Shown here: positions 57,651-64,000 of the stretch, one piece after another
Layout of the letters: each line of letters starts with the position of its first letter
Numbering within the stretch: the first letter of the stretch is position 1
NCBI RefSeq assembly: GCF_000426245.1
Contig: NZ_AUEZ01000016.1
Coordinates: 1 to 64,000, forward strand
Length of the DNA stretch: 64,000 nucleotides
Direction of reading: 5' to 3'
Source of the DNA: Bradyrhizobium sp. Ai1a-2
GTDB lineage: Bacteria > Pseudomonadota > Alphaproteobacteria > Rhizobiales > Xanthobacteraceae
Made by a program: the position numbers and the translations under genes
The notes under the pieces: model-generated
Databases searched by the model: none
Seen by the model: only the letters and a program-made list of their open reading frames with translations
What the model was told of the DNA's origin: nothing

Positions 57651-57915
57651 GTTCTGCTCCGTGATGGATCATTGCTCGCGCATCAGCGCAATTGCGCCGT
57701 AGTCTATCAAGCGTGCGCCATTGATTCGATCCTGAACAGGGGCGCTGGCGCGAAATCAACGTGATTTTCGTGGCGCACGCCGGACGGACAGTGCAAGCGT
57801 CGACGTCAGGGCGCTCGATCGCCCTGACGAACCATCTCGGGATTCAAAAAGGTGTAGGTATCTGCCGTGTCATTCCGAATGGCGCGGGCCATTCGGAATG
57901 TGCGATGGCGCCGCG
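57651..57915. other. Intergenic region with two perfect hairpins
   Basis: CGTCAGGGCG/CGCCCTGACG (57804-57813 and 57820-57829, 6-base loop) and CATTCCGAATGGC/GCCATTCGGAATG (57871-57883 and 57888-57900, 4-base loop). Neither is followed by a T run within a few bases. They lie downstream of the minus-strand gene at 57916-58980. Confidence 0.7.
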
Positions 57916-58980
57916 TCACATCGCGCCGGATCCGCCCTCTACGATCTTCTCGTTGAGTTTCTGATCTACGATCTGGACTGTTCGGTCGATTTCGGCATTG
58001 GGCGCGCCAAGCTGATGCGAAATCAATTTCACCAGCAGGTCGACCCGCTCGATGAAGGGCGCTCCGCCCGCCACCGCGCGCGCCGCGGATGATGGCTTGA
58101 GAAGGCTTTCGGCGGCTTTGGCGTACTTCGCGAAAGGCACCTGATCTTCGGGGTCGGCTCCCAGACGCCGCGCGATCGCATCGACATGCTCGTAGATTGA
58201 CTGCGAGCGCTTCAGATCGGCGTGCACGGCATCGCGGATCGACTGCGGCTCCTGCAGCGTGATGCAGCGGTAATTGCCGGTCAACAGCATCGACCATTTG
58301 GCCAGCGGAACGAACAGCGAGTCGAACACCTTGAGCTTCACCGGAACGTCCTGGCCATCCAGCTTCACTGCGTCGATGTCCGCTTCCAACTCGCGAAGCA
58401 ACTGGTTGTGCGCTTGATCCGCAAATGCCGCTGCCTTGAAGTTAGTCGGCAGGCCGACATGAAGGACGTTCGCCGCCTCGTCCGGCGGGCGGAACGCCTG
58501 CGGATCGGGCGAGCAGAGCGACACTAGTCCCGGCTTGAACCGTTCCCATACCTGCGCATTGGTATAGGCCTCTTCGAGGTCCATGTCCGCCAGCGCCGGA
58601 ATCCGTTTGAGATAAGGCAACGGCGGCATGTTCATGATCGAGAGGCAAGGCAGCTTCGCCTCGGCGATCTTGATCATCAGAACCCGGATCGTATGGTTGG
58701 TGTATTGCGGCTCCTGCATGGCAAGACCAACCAGGTCGTAGCGGGAGAGATCGACGTCCGCGGGCGGTGTCGCGTCCAAGGTCCCGGGCAGATCGCGCGA
58801 AAAGATCGAGCGGTGCGTCGGCTCGTCACGCAGCTTGATGCGAACCTCGGTGCCGTCGCGATTGATGAGTTCTGCCGTCTTCTTCCGACACACCAGGGTC
58901 ACGTTGTGACCGGCCATCAGCAGCTTCGTCGCAAGCAAAGAGCCATACGAGGCTCCAAGGATCAGAATGTTGCGCGCCAT
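57916..58980 (-). CDS. Ketopantoate reductase-like Rossmann protein
   Basis: 354 residues. The N-terminal nucleotide-binding segment ILILGASYGSLLATKLLMAGHNVTLVCR deviates from the classic GxGxxG as GASYGS. The central part resembles 2-dehydropantoate 2-reductase (NVLHVGLPTNFKAAAF, LLTGNYRCITLQEPQSIRDAV). Length is above the usual 300 of PanE. A biosynthetic role in pantothenate is not implied by context. Start ATG 58978-58980 fits. The gene stands alone in an accessory-looking stretch. Confidence 0.75.
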   Translation of the reverse strand: MARNILILGASYGSLLATKLLMAGHNVTLVCRKKTAELINRDGTEVRIKLRDEPTHRSIFSRDLPGTLDATPPADVDLSRYDLVGLAMQEPQYTNHTIRVLMIKIAEAKLPCLSIMNMPPLPYLKRIPALADMDLEEAYTNAQVWERFKPGLVSLCSPDPQAFRPPDEAANVLHVGLPTNFKAAAFADQAHNQLLRELEADIDAVKLDGQDVPVKLKVFDSLFVPLAKWSMLLTGNYRCITLQEPQSIRDAVHADLKRSQSIYEHVDAIARRLGADPEDQVPFAKYAKAAESLLKPSSAARAVAGGAPFIERVDLLVKLISHQLGAPNAEIDRTVQIVDQKLNEKIVEGGSGAM

Positions 58981-59193
58981 GTCCCTCTCCTAAGGTTTCC
59001 TCCAACGCTCCAACCCAGGCCAGTCTCGAATTTCCGTCAGGTATCCGCTTGGGCGAAGGAACGGCGCAGGCCAGACCTTTACATCACACGGGGACAGCCT
59101 CTTAGGGCAAGGAGCACACCTGTCTACCGCCAATTGACGGGCATGACAATCGCACCGCGGCTCTTACTTTCAGGCCCGCGGAAGAAGAAGTCA
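58981..59193. other. Non-coding stretch
   Basis: 213 bases between two minus-strand genes with no supported gene, hairpin or repeat. Confidence 0.45.
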
Positions 59194-59475
59194 TCACTCG
59201 CACCGATAGCGATGACCGGTCGCGAGATTGTACGAGTGGTGGCGCTGCGCGCAGGCGCCGATGCCGCTGTCCCGTTCGTTATAATATTGCAGAACAGAGG
59301 GTGGCTCTGATTCCAGCCTGGCCGCGGGCGTCGGCGCGCCGCCGTTCAGAATGTCGGCATTTGGATGATAGAACGCGTACAGTCCGGGCTCCTGGATGGC
59401 GGCCTGAGCGAATACTGGTGTTGCGGCTGTTACTGATAGCAGCGCGGCGGCCGCGAGGATCTTGAGTGTTGTCAT
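59194..59475 (-). CDS. Small secreted protein with BA14K-like C-terminus
   Basis: 93 residues. The signal peptide MTTLKILAAAALLSVTAATP is cleaved after VFAQA. A tyrosine-rich middle (EPGLYAFYHPNADILNGGAP) follows. The C-terminus CAQRHHSYNLATGHRYRCE has the paired cysteines and CAxRxxSY pattern of the BA14K-like lectin-type proteins common in Rhizobiales. GGAGAA precedes the ATG. Function unproven; an exported carbohydrate-binding or immune-reactive protein by family analogy. Confidence 0.75.
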   Translation of the reverse strand: MTTLKILAAAALLSVTAATPVFAQAAIQEPGLYAFYHPNADILNGGAPTPAARLESEPPSVLQYYNERDSGIGACAQRHHSYNLATGHRYRCE

Positions 59476-59904
59476 CGAAATTCTCCATCGATCGATACGA
59501 AAACCCGATCGGCGCGCGACTCCGCGTGACGCACCGTCAGGCGGTGCGCGGTCAAACGCGAGTTTTTCGTATTGGGCTATCCGAATGATCGGATCTTACG
59601 ATTCAAGATCTAAGTGGCCTGCGAGCGCATCCCATTAAATTCTGCTTTACGATTCCTCAACTCGAGTTGACGGCGGTGGCGCGAGCGATCGCCAACAGGA
59701 TACGCGGCGCGACATCATCACGAAGCAGCGAGACGCGAGCGAAGCGCTTTCACGCCATGTCCTTTCACGCCATGTCAGCGGCCCGCGATTCTCTGATGCT
59801 GTTTATGCAGCGTCCTTAAACACGAATTTAGTGGGGGCGACGCGAAAGAACCCCACTTCCTCTTTGTGCAACGTTCTTTGTGCAACCACTCGAAAGGACA
59901 AGTC
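59476..59904. other. Non-coding region with short direct repeats
   Basis: About 430 bases between two divergent secreted-protein genes. CTTTCACGCCATGTC occurs twice in perfect tandem at 59747-59761 and 59762-59776. TCTTTGTGCAAC occurs twice, 14 bases apart, just before the 59905 gene. No gene is supported. Confidence 0.6.
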
Positions 59905-60150
59905 ATGAAAGTCGCAATGATAGCGTTGGTCGCAGTTTCCGTGCTCTCAAGTACATCCGCATTTGCCAGCACGCCGCGTCGTGAACCGATGGTCAGGAGC
60001 TATCCGATGTACAGGGATGCGGCTCCGCCGTTCATGTTGCATCCGAACAACGGCAATCCGAACGGAAATCCGGATGGTCCGACCACGCTCAGCGGCACCG
60101 GCGATTCCCAATTCGGTGGCTCGTCGGCCGGCACCAGTGGTTACAACTAA
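59905..60150 (+). CDS. Small secreted Asn/Gly/Pro-rich protein
   Basis: 81 residues. The signal peptide MKVAMIALVAVSVLSSTSAFA ends near residue 21. The mature part is unstructured-looking (RREPMVRSYPMYRDAAPPFM, then NNGNPNGNPDGP, SGTGDSQFGGSSAGTSGYN), without cysteine. GAAAGGACAAG precedes ATG 59905. No family known; similar short exported proteins are frequent in Bradyrhizobium. Confidence 0.68.
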   Translation: MKVAMIALVAVSVLSSTSAFASTPRREPMVRSYPMYRDAAPPFMLHPNNGNPNGNPDGPTTLSGTGDSQFGGSSAGTSGYN

Positions 60151-60205
60151 GTGAAAACCGCATCTCATGGGGCTTCAATTGAAAGCCGTCCTGCGACCGC
60201 GATGT

Positions 60206-60232
60206 AACGACGCGCGAACCTCGCGCGTCGTT
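60206..60232. other. Perfect 12-bp hairpin
   Basis: AACGACGCGCGA and TCGCGCGTCGTT are separated by ACC. It lies 56 bases after the stop of the secreted-protein gene; no T run follows, so a terminator role is uncertain. The gap 60151-60456 otherwise holds nothing recognised. Confidence 0.6.
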
Positions 60233-60456
60233 GAAGCGGCGCGAGACTACGTTACATTGATAAGTTGATCCATTTGCCGTCGCGTAGAATCGAGCGATGA
60301 TGGTTGCGACGATAGACGTTGAGCGACCACACCGAAGCTTATCTCAGCTGCGCAGATCGACGCTTTATTTCCACACAGATCCGCAATCGGCGAAACAATT
60401 TATATGGACGCGGACATCACCGCGTGCCTGTCCCTGCACTCGGCGGCCCAAGCCTG

Positions 60457-60618
60457 CTAATTCTTGGCCGGATCGGCATCGGCGTGTGACGCCATTTCAG
60501 CCCGCCGCTCATAGCTCTCGGCGAGAACCTTGAGACGATCGGCGATCGCCGGATCGCTCATGCTTTGCGCAACCCGGCGCAGGGTCTGCGCTGTGCTCGA
60601 ATATTCCTTGCTCACCAT
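60457..60618 (-). CDS. Small conserved protein of unknown function
   Basis: 53 residues, short enough to escape most gene callers: MVSKEYSSTAQTLRRVAQSM, then DPAIADRLKVLAESYERRAE and a DADPAK tail. It is a likely two-helix unit with the TLRR...LA-x-YERRA pattern that recurs in many short Bradyrhizobium proteins. GGAG precedes the ATG (60616-60618) by six bases. No function is known. Confidence 0.65.
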   Translation of the reverse strand: MVSKEYSSTAQTLRRVAQSMSDPAIADRLKVLAESYERRAEMASHADADPAKN

Positions 60619-60876
60619 ACTCCACTCCGCAACTCACGGTTTCATTCACTTACGTAGGTGCGCGATGCACGATGACGAATTCACAAAGTCGGGAGTGAGC
60701 GATCTGCATTGAAATGAAGCAGCCTGCGCAGTCCGTTTGATATGCGCCGCTCTGCTCAGTCGTTCGTTTCGGCAATCGCCGTGCCGATGGGAAATACGCG
60801 TGTAGCGTTCCGATCTAGTTTGGCAGCACTCGCGCTCCCGTACCCCGATTCTCCCTGCATCTGATGGGTACGAATT

Positions 60877-60908
60877 GGCGGCGGACCATCCGTAGTCCGC
60901 CGCCTTTT
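60877..60908 (+). terminator. Candidate Rho-independent terminator
   Basis: GGCGGCGGAC (60877-60886), an 8-base loop and GTCCGCCGCC (60895-60904) form a 10-bp GC stem followed by TTTT on the plus strand. No annotated plus-strand gene ends just upstream, so it could terminate an unseen small RNA or transcript. The rest of 60619-60954 shows no gene. Confidence 0.55.
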
Positions 60909-60954
60909 GTTTGATCGCCTCCCGGCAGACCTGCGCAGCGGTGGCCGCGTCTCT

Positions 60955-63900
60955 TCATTCCGCGGGCGTTGCCTGGGGATGGGCGGAGGAGGTTGCTGTC
61001 TCCTTCTCGCCGAACAGCCAGATCTGTAGCCGGTCGAGATAGAGATAGACCACCGGCGTGGTGTACAGCGTGAGGATCTGCGACACCGCGAGGCCGCCGA
61101 CAATGGCATAGCCGAGCGGCTGCCTGATCTCCGAGCCTGCGCCGGTGCCCACCATCATCGGCACGGCGCCGAGCATTGCCGCCATCGTGGTCATCAGGAT
61201 CGGCCTGAACCGCTTGATGCAGGCCTGGTAGATCGCTTCTTCCGTGCTGAGCCCTTCGTTCTGTTCTGCATGGATCGCGAAGTCGACCAGCATGATGCCG
61301 TTCTTCTTGACGATGCCGATCAGCAGGATGAGGCCGACGATCGCGATCACGGTCAGATCGAAATGGGCCGCCATCAGCAACAGCAGCGCGCCGACGCCGG
61401 CCGATGGCAGGGTCGAGATGATGGTGATCGGATGGATCGTGCTTTCATAGAGGATGCCGAGGATCAGGTAGATCACGAACAGCGAGGCGAGGATCAGGAT
61501 CGGCGTGCTCGACAGCGAGGCGCCGAAGGCCTGGGCGTTGCCCTGGAAGCTGGTCTGCAGCGAGAGCGGCGGATTCAGCTCTTTCTTTACCGCGTCGATG
61601 GCGCTCACGGCCTGGCCGATGGCGGCGCCCGGCGCCAGGTTGAACGAGATCGTCACCGACGGGAACTGCCCCTGGTGATTGACGACGAGCGGCGAGACCT
61701 TCACGACCGAATCGACCAGCGTCGACAACGGCACCTGCTGCCCGCTCGAAGATTTCACATAGATGCCGTTAAGCGCATCGGGCGAGTACTGGAACTTCGG
61801 ATTGACCTCCATGACGACATGGTATTGCTGCAGCGTCGTGTAGATCGTCGAGACGATGCGCTGACCGAACGCATCGTCGAGCGTGTTGTCGATGGTGAAG
61901 GGCAGGATGCCGTAGCTCGAGGCGACTTCGCGCTTGATGGTGATGTCGAGCAGCGGCCCGGCATTGAGCTGGTCGGTGGTGACATCGGTAACCGAGGGGA
62001 TTGTCCTGATCTTGTCGAGGAACAGCGACGCCCAGCGGGTCAGCTCACCGGGATCGGCATCGTTCATTGTGTACTGGAATTGAGTCTTGTTCAGTCGGGC
62101 TCCGATCGTGATGTCCTGGGCAGGCTGCATGTAAAGCGCAATGCCCTGGACCTTGGCGAGGTTGGTCCGCAGCCGCGCGATCACCTTGTCGATCGGATCA
62201 CGCTGGTCGGCGGGCTTGAGCTGGATGTAAACGCGACCGTCGTTGACGGTGTAGGTGCCGCCGCCGGCGCCTACCGCGGCCCCGAAAGAGGCGACAGCCG
62301 GATCGCGCATGATGACGTCGAGCAAAGCTTGCTGACGCTGGGCCATCGCCTGGAAGGAGATATCCTGCGACGCTTCCGACTGACCGAGGATCAGCCCGGT
62401 GTCCTGCTCCGGAAAGAAGCCTTTGGGAATGATGACGTAGAGATAGCCGGTGAGCGCGATGGTGCCGAGCATCACCATCAGCGTGACGAAGCGGTGACGC
62501 AGCACGATCTTGAGACCGGCCTCATAGAGATTGAGCAGCGCATCGAATCCGCGTTCGGACAACCGGTAGAGCCGGCCATGCGATTCTCTTTCGGGTTTGA
62601 GCAGGTAGGCGCACATCATCGGCGTGAGCGTGCGCGAGATCACCAGCGAGAGAACGAGCGCCACGCTCACCGTCATCGCGAACTCGCGGAACAACAGCCC
62701 GACATAGCCGCTCATCAGGAACAGGGGAATGAACACGGCGATGAGCGAGAACGTGATCGCCATGACGGTGAAGCCGATCTCGCCGGATCCCTTCATCGCC
62801 GCGTCATAGGGCGAGAGCCCTTCCTCGATGTGCCGCGTGATATTCTCGATCTCGACCACGGCGTCGTCCACCACGAAGCCGACCGCGATCGAGAGGGCCA
62901 TCAGCGACAGATTGTCGAGGCTGTAGCCCATCTCGTACAGGACCGCGAACGTGCCGACCAGGGACAGCGGCACGGTGACGGCTGGAATGATGGTCGCCCA
63001 GAAGCTGCGCAGGAAGATGAAGATCACCGCGACGACGAGCGCGATCGTCAGCAGCAGCGTGAACTGCACGTCGGCGATCGATGCGCGGATGGTGTCGGTG
63101 CGGTCGGAAATGACGTTGATCTTGATGCCGGCGGGAATCGAGGCCTGCAGCACCGGCATCATCGCCTTGATGCGCGCGACCGTTTCGACGACATTGGCGC
63201 CCGGCTGGCGCTGGATCGCCAGCAGGATCGCCCGCTGATTGTTGTACCAGCCGGCGATCAGATCGTTCTCCGGCGCGCTGATCGCGCGACCGATGTCGCG
63301 GATGCGGACCGGCGAGCCATTGCGATAGGCGACGACGAGATCGGCATATTGGTCGGGCTTGAACAATTGATCATTGGTGTTGAGCGTGTAGGTCTGGCGC
63401 GGGCTGTTGAGCGTGCCTTTTGCCAGATCGACATTGGCCTGGCCCAGCACGGTCCGCAGATCCTCGAGATTGATGCCGCGGGCGGCCAATGCCTCCGGAT
63501 CGACCTGTATGCGGACGGAGGCCTTCTGCTGGCCCCCGACGCCGACGAGGCCGACGCCGGAGATCTGCGAAATCTTCTGTAGCAGGATGTTCTCGGAATA
63601 GGCGTCCACCGTGGTCAGCGGCAGGCTGTCCGAGGTGAGGCCAAGCACGAGGATCGGCGTGTCGGCCGGGTTGACCTTGCGGATCGTCGGCGGATACGGC
63701 AGACCCGCCGGCAGATAGGGTGAAGCGGCGTTGATGGCCGACAGCGTATCGCTCACGGCACCGTCGATCTGGCGGCTGAGATCGAACTGCAGCGTGATCT
63801 GGGTGTAGCCCAGCGCACTCGCCGACGTCATCTGGGTGAGGCCCGGAATCTCGCCGAACTGCAATTCGAGCGGCGAAGCCACTGAGGACGCCATGGTCTG

Positions 63901-64000
63901 CGGATCGGCACCGGGCAATTGTGCGGTCACCGTCAGCGTCGGATAGTTGACGTTCGGCAGCGCCGCCACCGGCATCAGCGGATAGGCGACCAGGCCAGCC
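60955..64000 (-). CDS. RND multidrug efflux pump subunit (MdtC/MuxC-like), 5' end outside the window
   Basis: More than 1010 residues are visible and the frame continues through the window edge, so the N-terminus is missing. It is an inner-membrane proton antiporter of the HAE1 RND family. Visible features include PVAALPNVNYPTLTVTAQLPGA, AIAVGFVVDDAVVEIENITRH-like (SIAVGFVVDDAVVEIEN, with the paired Asp of TM4), GFFPEQDTG, and the TM10-11 segment GIVKKNGIMLVDFAI. GFFPEQDTG and the overall sequence favour the MdtBC/MuxBC type over AcrB. Its adaptor and partner subunit probably lie beyond 64000. Confidence 0.92.
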   Translation of the reverse strand, partial: AGLVAYPLMPVAALPNVNYPTLTVTAQLPGADPQTMASSVASPLELQFGEIPGLTQMTSASALGYTQITLQFDLSRQIDGAVSDTLSAINAASPYLPAGLPYPPTIRKVNPADTPILVLGLTSDSLPLTTVDAYSENILLQKISQISGVGLVGVGGQQKASVRIQVDPEALAARGINLEDLRTVLGQANVDLAKGTLNSPRQTYTLNTNDQLFKPDQYADLVVAYRNGSPVRIRDIGRAISAPENDLIAGWYNNQRAILLAIQRQPGANVVETVARIKAMMPVLQASIPAGIKINVISDRTDTIRASIADVQFTLLLTIALVVAVIFIFLRSFWATIIPAVTVPLSLVGTFAVLYEMGYSLDNLSLMALSIAVGFVVDDAVVEIENITRHIEEGLSPYDAAMKGSGEIGFTVMAITFSLIAVFIPLFLMSGYVGLLFREFAMTVSVALVLSLVISRTLTPMMCAYLLKPERESHGRLYRLSERGFDALLNLYEAGLKIVLRHRFVTLMVMLGTIALTGYLYVIIPKGFFPEQDTGLILGQSEASQDISFQAMAQRQQALLDVIMRDPAVASFGAAVGAGGGTYTVNDGRVYIQLKPADQRDPIDKVIARLRTNLAKVQGIALYMQPAQDITIGARLNKTQFQYTMNDADPGELTRWASLFLDKIRTIPSVTDVTTDQLNAGPLLDITIKREVASSYGILPFTIDNTLDDAFGQRIVSTIYTTLQQYHVVMEVNPKFQYSPDALNGIYVKSSSGQQVPLSTLVDSVVKVSPLVVNHQGQFPSVTISFNLAPGAAIGQAVSAIDAVKKELNPPLSLQTSFQGNAQAFGASLSSTPILILASLFVIYLILGILYESTIHPITIISTLPSAGVGALLLLMAAHFDLTVIAIVGLILLIGIVKKNGIMLVDFAIHAEQNEGLSTEEAIYQACIKRFRPILMTTMAAMLGAVPMMVGTGAGSEIRQPLGYAIVGGLAVSQILTLYTTPVVYLYLDRLQIWLFGEKETATSSAHPQATPAE

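Noticed and set aside
57790..57890. 28-codon minus-strand frame (MARAIRNDTADTYTFLNPEM...) spanning both hairpins downstream of the ketopantoate-reductase-like gene
   Set aside because: It looks peptide-like but has no ribosome site, lies across two palindromes and is too short to judge. It may be a decayed gene end.
61270..63582. Plus-strand open frame of 770 codons antisense to the RND pump
   Set aside because: His/Asp/Arg-rich shadow without motifs; the minus-strand pump is a clear family member.

Overview
The window is a contiguous piece of high-GC alphaproteobacterial chromosome. Gene content, gene order and intergenic palindromic repeats all point to Bradyrhizobium or a close Nitrobacteraceae relative. 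The strongest order markers are pckA / chvI-chvG-hprK-EIIA-HPr, HIT-nudC / SRP RNA / dnaX-ybaB-recR, rmuC / def-fmt-truA, dapE / dapD, and argB / engB-yidC-rnpA-rpmH. No transposase, phage gene, rRNA operon or CRISPR array is visible.

Layout. 0-0.5 kb is packed with palindromic repeats. 0.5-4.5 kb (minus strand) is the ChvI/ChvG two-component system followed by HPr kinase, a mannose-type EIIA and HPr, a regulatory phosphotransfer branch without sugar transport. Divergently, 4.7-7.7 kb carries a HugZ-like FMN protein and ATP-dependent PEP carboxykinase, ended by a strong terminator. 7.8-15.3 kb has arginase, an acyl-CoA thioesterase-like protein, glycogen phosphorylase and several small proteins, among them a 59-residue stand-alone homologue of sigma-70 region 1.1. 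15.5-22 kb has pyrE, a GST, a LysE exporter, DNA polymerase I and an acyltransferase. 22-31 kb has UDP-glucose dehydrogenase, HrpB helicase, an aspartic protease, a phosphomannomutase-type enzyme, an Lrp regulator, a PfkB kinase, NudC and a HIT protein. 31.8-35.2 kb has the SRP RNA gene and dnaX-ybaB-recR. 35.3-51 kb is a housekeeping block: AmpG-like permease, rmuC, def-fmt-truA, lysine biosynthesis (dapE, dapD), a HAD phosphatase, argB, engB, yidC, rnpA and rpmH. 51-53 kb has a histidine kinase and tRNA-Arg(ACG).

From the tRNA to about 60.9 kb the content looks accessory: a pentapeptide-repeat protein, OsmC, an exported alpha/beta hydrolase, an unrecognised 468-residue protein, a ketopantoate-reductase-like protein and small secreted proteins with long non-coding gaps. 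The window ends inside an RND efflux pump gene.

Most notable observations: (1) the stand-alone sigma region 1.1-like protein; (2) DNA polymerase I whose 3'-5' exonuclease domain has lost every catalytic residue I can align, while 5'-nuclease and polymerase motifs are intact; (3) at least six families of intergenic two-armed palindromes (about 17 copies), some of which now contain the start or stop codon of a neighbouring gene; (4) a perfect CtrA-type site embedded in a 24-bp tandem repeat between rmuC and def. Function calls rest on motif recognition by eye, and start codons were chosen by ribosome binding site and family alignment.
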